A stretch of 64,000 bases of DNA from Thysanoteuthis rhombus (GCA_963457665.1 OY735207.1:51167015-51231014), one strand, 5' to 3'; positions 11,851-24,256 are shown, counted from the stretch's first letter. The notes: generated by a model not told the origin, from the letters alone. A program made the numbers and translations.

Positions 11851-12740
11851 GCACAAAAATAATAATTAGTCTTTCTGAAAAGAGTGCTAGACATTTTAGA
11901 GTAGAATTCTTTTTACAGATGATATGAAATAATTCAACGGTGTTGATCTCGAATCTGCTGTAAAGAATTCTATATTTTTGTCATTAACAGAGGACAGTCC
12001 ATTTTAGCGTCACTGAAGGGTGAGCCATTGACTTTTGACAACGAAACAGCATATGTCTATAAAAACGCTTGAAACTTGTAATATTTTATCGTAATAATCT
12101 TTGAATTATTACTAGATGAGAAAGATTGTAGAAAAATCTGTGGGAATTTCTATAAGTTTCATCTTTTGTTGATTCCATCAAGATAGGATTTATAGTATAG
12201 TATTAGAAGGTTCCCACGGATAAAATCAGGTGCGTTCTTACTACTACTAAGGTAGTGTAGATATATCATCCAGCAGGGAAAAGTCTTGTTAGTTTGAGAG
12301 AGAAAAATCACAGAGGAATAAACCACAAAATTGTCTTATGTAGAAACGCTGCACTATTCATTGATGAACACAAACTATAAACTTATGAGAAAAATGATTT
12401 TGTGTGATGTATAGTAAATGTAAAGTTTTTTCAAGGTGTAAAATAAAAAAGTCTGTAATCAAGGCCCTTGTAGTTGGGCCGTTTCCTTGTTAGATACACC
12501 AGTTGTTTGTCAGAGGGATTTTACCGGACTGTCCTGATATCTTTCAACTTCCCCTGAATAAATAAGGGGGTTTTATTCTTCGGTAGTTTGGGCTTTTTCT
12601 GGGAATTCTCTCCATTTATGACAGAAAGGGATCATTTCCTGGAAAAATCTTTTGCCCTCGGCGAATACACAAGTGTGTTCTATCTCCAAATATAGGTATT
12701 GTCTTTTCAGGTTAGTAGACAAATAAGAGGAGAGTGAGTG

Positions 12741-12796
<56 letters not shown>

Positions 12797-13284
12797 GGAG
12801 GGAGAGAGAGGGGGGAGAGAGAGAGAAAGAGAGTAAGTGTGTATTATGACTAAGATATTCAATTTAGTTATATTTTAATTTCAGTAATTTTTTTTATTAA
12901 ATTGGGATCACTGCAATTCTATATAAAATTGTTTGTGTGAATAACATAAAATCGAGCATATCGGTGTAACACAATCATTTGTAATAGTAAGTTATCTGAG
13001 AAAACACACCCAGAGTTGAAATTTCTATGAAACTTGGAGTAATAATTAGTTTCCAATAGAATTTTCGGTATTCCTGCACCTCTATAACTCATTATAATCA
13101 TATAATAATATTTGTCGGTCCCCAGTTAGGTAATATAATGTAATATAATAATGGCACGATAAAAACAGTGGAGTATTGCACGAAAAAATTACGTCATCAC
13201 TGTTCACAAGCATAGGTTTATAGATTAAAATCGTTCTTTTAAGATATGGTTTATAATTTTTCTTTTGACGCCTCTTTATCGGCA
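11851..13284. other. Interior of the inverted-repeat region, no gene
   Basis: No convincing coding frame. Holds a (GAAA)n(GA)n microsatellite at 12740-12835. Confidence 0.5.
12740..12835 (+). repeat. (GAAA)n(GA)n microsatellite
   Basis: Pure purine block of about 95 bp. Confidence 0.95.
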
Positions 13285-13440
13285 GTTCCAATTACAGTAG
13301 TACCCTTATCCACGGTTTCCATTTCAGTGGTCCTCCTTTATCCGTGGTATACTCTTTAGAGGTCCCCCGTTATCCACACTTTCCCTTTCGGTGTTTTTCT
13401 ATCCGCGGTTTCCCTTTCAGTGGTACGTGGACACATAATC
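13285..13440. mobile_element. Tigger/pogo-like MITE end (CAGTAGTACCCTTATCC type)
   Basis: ACAGTAGTACCCTTATCCAC is followed by three more variants of 'TTATCCRCGGTTTCC' and 'TTTCAGTGG'. This resembles the termini of TcMar-Tigger MITEs (TATCCGCGG). The opposite end was not found with certainty. Confidence 0.4.
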
Positions 13441-13969
13441 AGTATTCCGTTCTTGTTTATTAATGAATACTTTTTTCTCATGAGAATTTAACGGCTTTTA
13501 TATAGCGAGATTTGTATTTAAGTAAGTAGGGAAAAGGGCAGAGACCTCACTCACTAAGATAATAGTGTTAGAACTGGCATTGATCATTGCTTTTTTCACA
13601 CGAGAGATTTAATGGTCATTGCTGGGGAACAAGTGGCAGCAAATCTTAAATATTCAGTACTTTCCTGAATATTCTCGCCAGATTCGATGATGCAGATATT
13701 AGAGACCATCAAACAAAAGTGTCAGGGTAGGTTTCTCCAGTTTTCAAGTTAGTCTGACTGGCTATATATGTAATGTATCACGCATACAGACCGCACAAGT
13801 TGAGTTGTAAGACTAAAAATTTAAACATTTACTTTTTATTATGTCTAAATACCTTTGTGAAACCACATGGGTTCGCCGTGCCCAGATAGGTAACCACGGT
13901 ATATAATTTCCTAAGAGGAAATCATGTTTGACCAACCGGTTTTGCGCGTGTGCAATGTCAGCTGTTGAA

Positions 13970-14073
13970 TATATCCAAATGAGCAACATTCACAAAACTT
14001 CAAGATAAACTGATAAAGCTGAGAGGAACAAATTGATAAGATACACAGTTAGAAAGCTGACGAACTTCTCTTT
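13970..14073 (+). repeat. ~190-bp tandem repeat, units left of the LINE insertion
   Basis: GAGCAACATTCACAAAACTTC and AAATTGATAAGATACACAGTT, then AGAAAGCTGACGAACTTCTC, are partial units of the array that resumes after the LINE at 15268. Confidence 0.6.
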
Positions 14074-15268
14074 CATCATCATCATCATCAGTCTTTTAGC
14101 GTCCGTCGTTGGACATAGACCTTCCCCAGGATTTGCCACACTTCTCTATCATGGGCGTCACGGAGCCAGTACTTCCTGAACTTGTCTAGTTCATCTCTCC
14201 ATCTAATATTTTGCTGGCCTCAGTTGCGCATATGGTCTCGGGGAATCCATGCTGTGAGTCGTGATGTCCATCGATCGTCAGCCATTCTTGCAACATGGCC
14301 AGCCCACCGCCATTTGAGATTTTTTATGGATTCTATGATGTCTCTAACTCTTGTCTTTTCCCGGATGTGTTGTGCTGTTTTGTGGTCTCTCCATGTGAGG
14401 CCCAGCATTATTCTTTCATGTGCACGTTGCATGGTTCTCAGCTTACGGGTCTGTTTCTTGGTTAAGTTCCATGTTTCAGCTCCATAAGTGACTATTGGGA
14501 GGATGCATTGGTTATACACCCTTCTCTTTAGGATTAATGGGATCTTATTATTTTTGAAGGTTGAGCTAGCTCTGCCAAAGGCTTGCCATCCTAGTGTGAT
14601 TCTTCGCTTGATTTCTTCTTCTTTTGAGGGTCTCATGGAGATTCGTTGCCCAAGGTAGATGTAGTGGTCTACTTTCTCGAGTTCTGTGTCCTCGATTTCG
14701 ATCTTAGTGTTCTTATCTCCAATGTGGTTGTTGCACATGATCTTCGTCTTGCTGAAGTTCATGTGTAGGCCGACTTTCTTGCTCTCCTCATTTAGTTCAT
14801 CTATCATTAGTTGGAGGTCGTGTAGGTTCTCTGCGAAAAGGGCTATGTCGTCTGCGAATCTGAGGTTGCTCAGATACTCGCCGTCTATTTTAATTCCTTT
14901 ACTCTCCCAGTCTAGCCTTCTGAAGATCATCTCGAGGCAGGCTGTGAAGAGTTTAGGTGAGCTGGTATCACCTTGTCTTACTCCTTTCTGGAGCTGGAAG
15001 GGGTCCGAGTCTTTATGTAGCCTGATAAATGAGCTGCCGTGATTGTATATATGTTTCAACACTTCAACATATACTGGATCTACACCTTGCCGACTGATGG
15101 CCTCCATGACCTTAGGGATTTCTACTGAGTCGAACGCCTTTTTGAAGTCGATAAATGCTACGGCAAGTGGTAGTCTATACTCTGCTGCTTTTTCTTTCAG
15201 TTGATTTATCGAGTGCAGGTGGTCCATGGTCGAGTAGCTTCTTCTAAAGCCAGCCTGTTCACGTGGCT
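14074..15268 (-). mobile_element. RTE-clade LINE, 5'-truncated, near-intact reverse transcriptase
   Basis: Reads from 15268 down. The retained protein begins QPREQAGFRRSYSTMDHLHS and contains the RT motifs FIDFKKAFDS (catalytic Asp), GVRQGDTSSPKLF and FADDIALFA (FADD box). After these come the C-terminal region RRVYNQCILPIVTYGAETW, WAGHVARM and RTLKD. The open part from Met is 335 codons, and a single TGA (14220-14222) stands where other copies have an Arg codon. The true stop (14088-14090) runs directly into the (TGA)n tail, so there is essentially no 3' UTR. The endonuclease and N-terminus are missing. Similarity to RTE elements of C. elegans and moths is from family knowledge. Confidence 0.92.
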
Positions 15269-15332
15269 GGTTTTTTTTTTACAATGATATATATATGATG
15301 GACTCTCCCGTCGATTTCGACGTATGAGGGTT

Positions 15333-15399
<67 letters not shown>

Positions 15400-15410
<11 letters not shown>

Positions 15411-15775
15411 CGCCATCATGAGTTGAATCCACCATCCGTAGAGAGTGGACTTTTGAATACTCATATTCTTATATTTATAAGATGCCAAATACCTAGCTCT
15501 AAGTCTTTGGCTGTGAAATTTTGTGAGCAACAGATACGAATTGACAAGATACAGCGTTAGAAAGCCGTTGAAATTGCTTTATACTGATACATACGCATCT
15601 CTCCATCAGGAATAAAATCCATAATCGATAGACAGTGAACTTTAAAATACACTTATACTTACATTCACTCGTAAAGTGCCAAATACCTAGCTGCACGTCG
15701 TGGTAACGTTTTATCTGCAAGATATACAAAACTCCAAGATGCACTGTTGAAAAGCCGATGAGATTCTCTCTACAA

Positions 15776-15846
<71 letters not shown>

Positions 15847-16375
15847 CATCAAGGATTAAATCCACAGGTCGTAGAGAGTGGACTTGAATACACATACTTG
15901 AATTTCCTTGTAACTTACCAAATACCTTGCTCTGCGCTTTTGGCTTTTTTCTATACTCAACAGATACAAATCGACAAGAAACACTGTCATAATGCTGATG
16001 AAATTTCCTTCACAACAATATGCATATGAATATCTCTCTAACTAAAAATAAATCTGCAATCCACAGAATGTCAACTATGAAGTACTCAGGCGCTGAAAAG
16101 TTCACTATAAAATGCTGAATACATAGCTTCACGTTCTTGGCTGTAACTTTTCATGCTAAACAGATACAAAACTACAAGATACACAGTCATGTCAATTTTA
16201 TTGCCTTATTTTGCTCAAAATTCTACAGAAGTATATCGGTGTAAGCGCAAACGCAGACCCCAAATTATTATTATTGACGTTTCTTTCAGGAATTCTAAAA
16301 AACTAAATTGTCAAAGACATACATGTTGGTGCCCTTAAAACACAGAAGATCTATTATGGGGATACGCTGTGTGAT
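15400..16375 (+). repeat. Right arm of the long inverted repeat: ~190-bp tandem units
   Basis: About four units. Each carries CCATCA..TAAATCCA, GAGAGTGGACTT, CCAAATACCTAGCTC, TTGGCTGTAACTTTT, ACAGATACAAATTGACAAGA and AAAGCCGATGAAATT. Key phrases recur at 15509, 15701, 15942 and 16139. (CA)n(TA)n blocks at 15333-15410 and 15778-15842 sit at the unit boundaries. The last unit continues into sequence found reversed at 11405-11640. Confidence 0.75.
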
Positions 16376-16379
16376 TCTC

Positions 16380-18060
16380 GAGTCACATTCAAAATCAATA
16401 CCATACAATTCAACAAAAGCAATTTTAGCTCTGATTTTGAATTAGCTCTCTGTAATAACAACAAGAACTGGTGAATGTCAAACAGTAGATTTTGGAATCA
16501 GCCCCCTGAATTGTCTTATATCAGCTGCACGGCAAACACTACACTAAAATGGTTGATCTGCATACTTTATCCTAAATTGGAACTGGACTATGAACTAATT
16601 TTCATTTGGAGAGTGATTTGTAACACATTGGACTTTCTCCTCTACCGACCAATTGAAGCTTTTTTGAAAACCGCTGATCCAAACAACTTGAAACTCGACA
16701 CTGCACATCTTTAGCTCCTGGGCAATACATCTACTGGATTTCAAGTTCTCGGTATAGAGTGATCTCAATTTGGCCGATGGCGGCCATTTTAAATTTCAGG
16801 ATATTCTTTTCATGCAGTTTCTGTAGATTTTTTTTCTGTCATTCAGAACATATTGAGGATATAAAATCAGTTCAAATGTTGCAATTTGCAAGAGGTCGTG
16901 ATTTTTGAACAAAAATGTATATATTCTTGAGTGTAATTCGGGTTATTTTGAAATAAGTTTTTTTTTCCACTGTAAATTTCAGTTTACCCGTACATGGGTG
17001 ATATTCAAAGTATTTATTTGTAAAAATACATTTTTACATATAGACCCTCCTACTCAAAATCCTGGATCCGCCCCTGAGAAACATATGAGAATTCAAAGAA
17101 ATGATTCGAGAATTGGAAAGCTCACGTATTTAGATACTGTGCGTCAGTAATGGTCGATCCAAAGCAAGGGAGATAACTACTCATGCGTATGATCTTTCTC
17201 CTCTTCAACCAGAGCTTGCTTTCATCTGTTTGCTTATATCGGAATCACTTTAAAAACAAAGCCTCCTCCTTCCTTGCACCCACCCCCTCCTCCCCCAAAT
17301 ACGGCAGTTTCTCCTGGTAGTTCCTGAAAAAAAAAAGCCCTTAGACACCATGCCTCTTCATATAACCAGAGAAGGGAGGAGTGTAATAGGATTACGTTTT
17401 TCCATCCATTTTTAGAGCGGAAATCTTCATTTTCACTGTTTTAAGCCAAATTTTGTCTGATACTCTCTTCAGCCTCAGGGTTTTAGATGGAAAGCAACAA
17501 TGCGAAATAAACTAGCAAAAAATTGATGATAATGACAATTTGGATAGCTTAAGGCCATTACGTTAACATATGTGGATCCAGGGGCGGGCGGACAAATTGA
17601 AAAAAAATATCTTGATAAAGAAATTTAGTGAATAAAAAACACGAATAATTACAAATAACCATGAGGTAACCTTGAAAAAAAAATATCATACCCATTGTCT
17701 AATTAGATAGAGTAATTAACGGTTTTAAAAAGTTGGATCCCCAAGCTCTAGCAACTGCGAAAAGAAACACGGTTAATAAAATGAAAGATATTTACGAGGT
17801 TCAAACAAAAATGTTGCAGAGAAATTGGTAGAAACGAAGGTAGGGTTGAGTAGAGGATTCTAATTTTTTTAGGATTCAATTGCCAAAATGGTGAAGGCGT
17901 TACTACCTGATGTAACAAGTTCTTTTGGTATATTATGTGTCTTAAACTCTTATCCAAAGCCTACATCTTTGTTGTAAATTCATGCAAATTAAATTGAATT
18001 CGATTGAAAGGATCAAAGAACACATCAATTGTAAATATGTGACAAAGGACGATAGAAAAA
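16380..18060. other. Non-coding; one common MITE-like end
   Basis: No gene recognised. At 17045-17080 the minus strand reads GGGGCGGATCCAGGATTTTG, a mobile-element end also present at 47386, 55380 and 63300. Confidence 0.45.
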
Positions 18061-18064
18061 AAAC

Positions 18065-18450
18065 AAAAACGAAGATCCTCAAGGGCGTAGCTGGACATTT
18101 GAAGGCCTGGGTAGAATGCTTGGCCTCCTTGAGGGCCGCCTTCAGCATTTACTGGGATTTTTTTTTTTACTTATACTATTGATAAAGCTTTTGCTTCCCC
18201 CTCTCAGATACGCCTTTGAAAATTCTAGTTTAAAAAAATCTTTTAGTGAAAATACTTTATAAAATCAAATCATAACAATAAATAGCATTGACATAGCAAA
18301 GATATGAACGCCCAGGTGGGATGCTTTGCTCCTTGAGGGTCTCCTCCAACATTTGGCGAGATTTGCTATTGTATAGTATTAGTAGAAATACAGAAGGTGA
18401 ACTCCACTTGTAAAATCGCCCACCCCTCCCTCAGTTATGCATTTTGAAAA
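18065..18450 (-). repeat. SINE-like family A, two copies in tandem
   Basis: On the minus strand, segments of the 2237-2455 repeat recur twice (18065-18215 and 18300-18450). The second preserves GAGATTTGCTATTGTATA and TAGTAGAAATAC in plus-strand reading. Confidence 0.5.
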
Positions 18451-18600
18451 AAATATTTAAATTATTTTTAAAACAATCTACGGTTTTACTAGATTTTACT
18501 GATGATGGTAATTTGTTCCGGTACCCAATTGCTTGTTGAGTAAGAAAAGCCATTTTTGCATTATGTTCATCTTTTCGATCGGAGAGAAATATTTCACAAC
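18434..18600 (-). mobile_element. CR1/Jockey-like LINE, C-terminal remnant
   Basis: The minus-strand translation FLTQQAIGYRNKLPSSVK and TVDCFKNNLNIFF matches the conserved reverse-transcriptase tail 'vvnxWNxLPxxvV...FKnxLD' of many LINEs. Only about 50 codons survive. Confidence 0.55.
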
Positions 18601-18759
18601 TGCGCGATATTTGAGATAATATGAGTTGATAATTCATTGGTAAAATCTTAATAACTTTTCCACAATGAAAATATATTTCTGGAGTTGAAAATTTCTTTTT
18701 TTAAAATAAAAAATTGAATTCTGAAAGTTTTAATATCCATTTCTAATGAAAATTAAATG

Positions 18760-19320
18760 AACATATTTTTGGGTACTATTGAGTGTTTCCTTTCAACACA
18801 TAAAGAATCCTCATTTTGTCTATTAAAGTCCTTATTATGCTCATCAAAACACTTTTTGTGTTCATTAAAATCCTTCTTCGGTCTATTAAAATCATTTATC
18901 CCTGTTAAACTCCTTTTTATGCCCATTAAGCTCTTCTGACGTCCATCAAAATACGTCTTTGTGTATATCAAAATCTTTCTAGAGTCTGTCAAAAACCTTT
19001 TTTTGTGTCTATAAAATATTTCTAAGCCTATCAAAACCATTCACACACCTATTTTATATCTGTTAAAATCTTCTTTTGTGCCTGTTAGGATATTTTTCGT
19101 GCCCATTAAAATCCTTCCCTGCTTAAATCCATTCTCATGGCTATCAAAATCCTTCCTTTCGCCTACTAAAGTCCTCCTTGTGTTTATTAAAATCCCTTTT
19201 CTGTACCTGTTAAAATAACAGTGGTATCTGTTAAAACACTACCTATTAAAATCCCCATACCCATTAAAATACCTTTCAGCCAATCAAAATTTTAATACCC
19301 ATTAAAATCTTTCTCATCGA
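18760..19320. repeat. Degenerate 21-bp minisatellite
   Basis: The phrase CCYATTAAAATCCTTYTTTGTG recurs with a period close to 21 bp for about 550 bp. Read on the minus strand, part of it forms a 95-codon frame of 7-residue repeats (DFNRPKK, DFNEHKK, CFDEHNK, DFNRQNE). The open frame follows from a period divisible by three. Confidence 0.8.
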
Positions 19321-20228
19321 AAATAATTATTTGAGATCCTAGTTTTGTACCTGGATTCATATCTCAACCAGTCGTACTAGTTGAAAATACACTGCTATCT
19401 CACTTGTACGGGCAAGCCTAATCATTATTTACAAATGAAGAGCCCCAGTGAGGATCGAAGTCATTTCGGCTATGAATCAACATTTGAGATGATTCTTCTA
19501 ACCAGTACATTACTTAGTTGTAGTTGCGTCAGATGTCCTGGTAAGATGTTCACACAATCCCTCAGCACAACCACAGGAGGCCATACCAGGAAGATACAAA
19601 TACACAAATACAGGAAGCAACTGGTGTTAGAAAGCACTTCTCATCCAGAGTAGAATGACCATTGGAATAACTGCTCTGAGACCCCCCCCCCAAAAAAAAA
19701 CCAAACCGTCTCCCTAAAACACATTAACATCTTCAAGAGTACAAGAACTTCCAAATTAGCTTGAATTTAATTTCAAAGACAATTTTTCCAGAGTAAAAAA
19801 GAAGATATTTTATAAATTCGACAAGATTATAAAATAATGGGTGGATAGACACAGAAAAGAAATCTCGAACGCAAAAGGGTTAAGTTCCAGACTTGAAAAT
19901 TACTACCATAGCCAATTCAAGTCATCAAATAAATCGCTGCATCGGACAAATCTTGCATGCGTAAGTCGATAGGGGTTATCTCCCTTTAATCGGTTCATAT
20001 ACGTATAAAATAAAATTATTTTCCCCACATTTCAATATCAATTTCACTTCTCTGTCTGAATATCTCTCTTTAAAAAATAAAACAAAACAAAAATAAAAAC
20101 AAAACAAAAATATCACTCTAAACAAGCGTTATCAACGTTCGTTCTTCAATGAACTGATTCAGAAAAATGCACTTTTGTAAAGCCGTCAGTATTCGCAAAA
20201 TTTCTTAATTTTTTTTCCTTTAATTTAA
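19321..20228. other. Non-coding, nothing recognised
   Basis: A 90-codon frame at 19381-19653 has no motif. CAAAA-rich runs lie near 20085-20110. Confidence 0.45.
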
Positions 20229-20229
20229 A

Positions 20230-20312
<83 letters not shown>
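20229..20312. repeat. (TA)n microsatellite
   Basis: About 80 bp of TA repeats with one interruption. Confidence 0.95.
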
Positions 20313-20314
<2 letters not shown>

Positions 20315-20369
20315 ACATACTACGTTCAAATAGATAAGACTAGTTAACTCCAACTGACCCACACTCACC

Positions 20370-20920
20370 AGAAGTGGCCAATTATAGAAAAAGAAAGCTT
20401 GTGATATAGTTTACGCATTACAAAAACTAGATGATAACCCAAGTAGAGCCCAGTTCGTCATCAAAACTGATCATAAACAACTCCAATATTTATTCAAAGC
20501 GGAATGGACGAACAAGAAAATACAACAGTGGGCTTTGAAGTAAAGAGGTTACAAAATTGAATACCTGTTGGGTAGTGAAAATAGCTGCACCGATTTGTTG
20601 TCAAGGATTCCTTCGAGGTTAGAGTCAGCAGTTGTAGAATCAGAGGTAGACGATAAGGCCTATCAGAATAATGTGATTAATTCACACCATTCAGGGGAGT
20701 TGCCAACGCTGGAGGAACCAGGTGCCACAGCCTCGTAGGATGTAATAATAAGAAAGTAAAAGAGGTGGCGAAGGTGTCAGAGTCTAGCGCAAGCAAATAT
20801 CTGATACAAAAAGGTCTGCTGTATTACCTCTCCAATAAGGATGGCAAAAACATCGAGACAATGTCATGAGACGTTAAGACATGAATGATAGACAAGATCT
20901 ATGAATTAATAAGTACAAAG
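20370..20920 (+). mobile_element. Ty3/Gypsy-like LTR retrotransposon fragment (fossil)
   Basis: A plus-strand stretch resembles the RNase H domain of a Gypsy polyprotein (phrases such as EKESLVIVYALQKL, TDHKQLQYLF and the GSEN-type end). A segment like the linker before the integrase follows. It is a short, broken remnant of an old copy with several breaks. No LTR pair was identified, although the sequence to about 21220 could include flanking parts. Confidence 0.7.
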
Positions 20921-22965
20921 TATCACCCTACACTGTTTATCGTTTGTTTCATCAACTCAGCCGTGTCCCATGTTATGTCTGAGTCTAGTGTTGTTTCGAG
21001 TTGATGCCTGTTCGAACCGCTGCACTGGACACTCCTGACACACACTCTAGCATTTAGAAGAAAAGAAAACAAAAAACGCCCGTCTTTGATTGAAGAAAAG
21101 TCACTGAACTTTATTCCTCTCTTTGATACAGCTTCTTTCTTCGGTTGATCCTTTGGTGAGGGAGGTAGTTCTGCTTCAAGTTCAGTTGAGCGGACGAAAT
21201 TCCGAGTGTCAGTGCTCATCGCAACCCGAGGGTGAATGCCAACGAAAGCCTGATCACACCTGAATTTGTAGTGAATCTTGGGACGTGGGGTTGGGGAAAA
21301 GAGGTTTTGGTAATTATAATCTTTTTGTTTCTCATTACATCCTATCCTTCCTATCTGTACTTTTCATAGCAATAAGAACGGTCAGTGCAATTTCCAGTTT
21401 TTTAATTTCTTGGCAGTCAGGTATCTTCAATTGCCTGAATCGATCTTCCTATCTCAAACAGGGAACAACAGTCATCCAAACTCGTAGAACCTAGAGTCTT
21501 TTAGGAAGGAGGGCTGAAGTGCCATTGTCTAGCCATCCTATTGCACTTATCTCCAGTCGGTCAACTTGGATTTTCTGTTTATCTCATGTTTTCAAGTCTT
21601 GCAAGTAGTTCCTAGTAATTTAGTCAAGATGAATGTATGAGCACTTATTCCTGATTCGTGAGTTTAATTCTAAAATTGGCTTAATGTATTTGTAAACATA
21701 ACACTTTGGATAAAACATCTAATTCTCCTTTTCCACTCCTCAATCATGGACTTCAGGTGTCTTGAATCTTTCTAAAATCTCTAAAATTGGTTACAAAAAA
21801 TATTAATGACCTCTATTTCTTGTGATTTCTCAATAGAGAAAATAGGGTCACGTGAATCATAGTATCAAATTATTAAGCTTCAAAAAGCGTGACGAACGGA
21901 CCGGGTTGTGTCGTTCTTTAATTCTAAATGAATCTTTAAAATACGTGTTATCAAATAGTGAAAATCAAATGCTTGTACATTCAATAGATTCCGAACAATG
22001 TACTGACTGCACCCTCGTCTCAGAGGCCCTGGCAACTAGTTTGCTAAAGATAGTTTTCTGGGAAAATGGCTTGATATTAACTACTCAGTTCGGCACAAAG
22101 CTACAAGTGAAGGTTATCTAATGAGACCCAGTACAGTAGTAAAGGCGTGCGAGACTTGCTTGCTAACGACTGCTCCTCGACTACGTTTTGATATTTATAA
22201 AGCCTTACCTACTTTGGCACAAGTCTAAAAATATAGGTGAAGATCAAACTCACTACAATAGTATTGGTATGAGTGTGAAATGAACTTGAAAACTACTAAG
22301 CGTCCCAGAAATCCATATCCATGTACTAAACTAAACCTATAGTGTGTGGTCAAGGAGAGAAAGATTTTTGAATATTAATCCTCCTCTTTTCCCGGTTATC
22401 CTTTTTACGTACGTCAACACGCCAGTTTCAAGGGAAGAGAGTATCTAAGATTATGCTCAATACACCAAAACTAAAATTGAAGACTGTTGCTAATCAATCG
22501 AACGAGTAAGCAACAAGCAAAATGAAAAAAAAAAAAAAGAAGAGGTATTTATTCTATTTTATAAATAGAAATGTAATATGAAATCGTGATATTGACTGGT
22601 GTACCTTAGCATAGAGGTGATGCGTGGAGCCCACAGACCTTGCAACTGCGGGGTTGGGTGGCATCGTAGCTCTGGGACACAATATAACAGGGGGACTCTG
22701 AAAAATCTTTAAAAATAATAATGAAAAAATGAAATCTAAAAACTTGCAGGATGGGGATGAGCTCAGTCAGACCTAACGCCACCAATGACTTTACATTATG
22801 ATGCAAGCCAGTTCATTAGAAGTCATATCAAACAAAGCTGTCACGAAAACAAAGGTTCCTTCAGTTTTCAAGTGGGCCCGGCTACCTGTACTAACGATGC
22901 TAAAGGGTTAAAAATTTGAACAGGTACTCTTTAATATGTCAAAGGAAAACTTCTACCACCCCATT
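20921..22965. other. Non-coding, nothing recognised
   Basis: Frames at 20923-21219 (minus) and 21852-22121 (plus) show no motif. A GC-richer patch at 22610-22700 ends in a phrase (AGGTAC-CCAGTCAATATCA on the minus strand) that recurs near 31485, so it is probably repeat-derived. Confidence 0.45.
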
Positions 22966-22969
22966 ATAT

Positions 22970-23235
22970 TTTCAGTGAGGAGTTCAATTTGTAATGTAAG
23001 TTCATGCTAAATTGATCCCTGAGTTTGTGTCCAGCAGCATTCATGCTTGTTTTTTTTGTTAAATTTCGGAATTTCTATTGGTGATCACCGTCCAACGGAG
23101 AGGCGAGCGAAGTAACTTCTTCATCGATCACCCCTTTTTTTCTCCTTTTTTAATTGACAACACGGCATGCTGCCAGAAGACGTTAGTCACGTGACAGTTT
23201 CTATTGAGTGACTAACCACACCTGTTTTCTATTCA
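22970..23235 (-). repeat. Dispersed repeat family B copy
   Basis: On the minus strand: GGTTAGTCACTCAATAGAAA, GTCACGTGACTAACGTC, GCAGCATGCCGTG, GATCGATGAAGAAG and GAATGCTGCTGGACAC, in family order. Confidence 0.75.
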
Positions 23236-23399
23236 ACCGTCATGGAACTGACAAGCCTTTATCTAGGATTTATGCTTGGATATCGCTGAGGGGTTTATAA
23301 CAAATGAACGAAGTGTATCACCCTCTACGGTATAATAAAAAAAACATTATTCATCTTTGCCAACGATGGGAGGTATTTGTATTTAGTCGCGTCTCTCTG

Positions 23400-23408
23400 A
23401 CTTTTCAA

Positions 23409-23440
<32 letters not shown>

Positions 23441-23985
23441 GTCAGTCTGTGTCTGTCTACATGATATCTCCAAAAGTACGGAACTGATTTCGATGACATT
23501 TGGTGGAAGGGTGTGCGATAGGATGCTTAAATCTTGGGTCGGATCCAGGAGTTATTTCTATGATTTCTGTGAAATTTTGTGCGAGGATGGGTAATAGACT
23601 ATGGAAGAAGTAATTGAATTTGGGGGCGGGTCCATACCAATTCACCTCCCCTAGGTCGTAGTTTTGTGACCACACATCACAATATCGCCGAAATATCACG
23701 TCTGTACACGCAATATATTATAATTGAAAATTCTCAGTGATTTTCAACGAAATATTTTGAAATGAATTTTTAGGGAAAACACATGCGTTATTACCTCCCT
23801 TGGGTCGTAGTTGCATACCACATAATTTCGCCAAAAGTCTATGTCAGTGCAGACAATATCTTCAAAATTTCTGCATGAATTTATATTTTGAGGAAGGCTA
23901 GGCCATGGATTACAGAAGAAGTGATTGAATTTTTGAGCGGATCCATGGACAGTTACTTCCCCTGAAAATGGCGTTTGCATGATTA
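23400..23985. repeat. (TCTG)n and a degenerate repeat with CTCCAAAAGTACGGA motif
   Basis: (TCTG)n at 23411-23440 leads into ATCTCCAAAAGTACGGAAC and TTCGATGACATTTGG, a phrase type common at invertebrate repeat ends. Three weakly similar segments follow, each with a 'TTACCTCCC-TGGGTCGTAGTT' and an 'AAGAAGTGATTGAATTT' phrase. Confidence 0.45.
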
Positions 23986-24256
23986 TGCTCTCTCTGAGTG
24001 CTTTCTAGTATATCCTGAGTTTTATTATAAGAACTGAATAAAATATGTATAGATAACTCAATTTTATTGATAGAAATTTGACAAAGGGTAGCTAATGATT
24101 AATATAGTTGTCATTGAACATAAAAAGATGGAAATTGAGACGATTTTCACCACTGACCGTATAAAGTGGACATCTGAAAATCGACATTTAAGACCGATTC
24201 ATTTTTCGATATTTCCAATATTAAATATTCGATTTCTTTTCATAAAGTATGTAACT

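Noticed and set aside
20923-21219. 98-codon minus-strand frame next to the Gypsy fossil
   Set aside because: No recognisable motif; probably chance or flanking element sequence.
22606-22806. GC-richer patch with a possible splice acceptor and Cys-rich frame as a lone exon
   Set aside because: No partner exons or known domain; its edge phrase recurs at 31.5 kb, so it is more likely a repeat.
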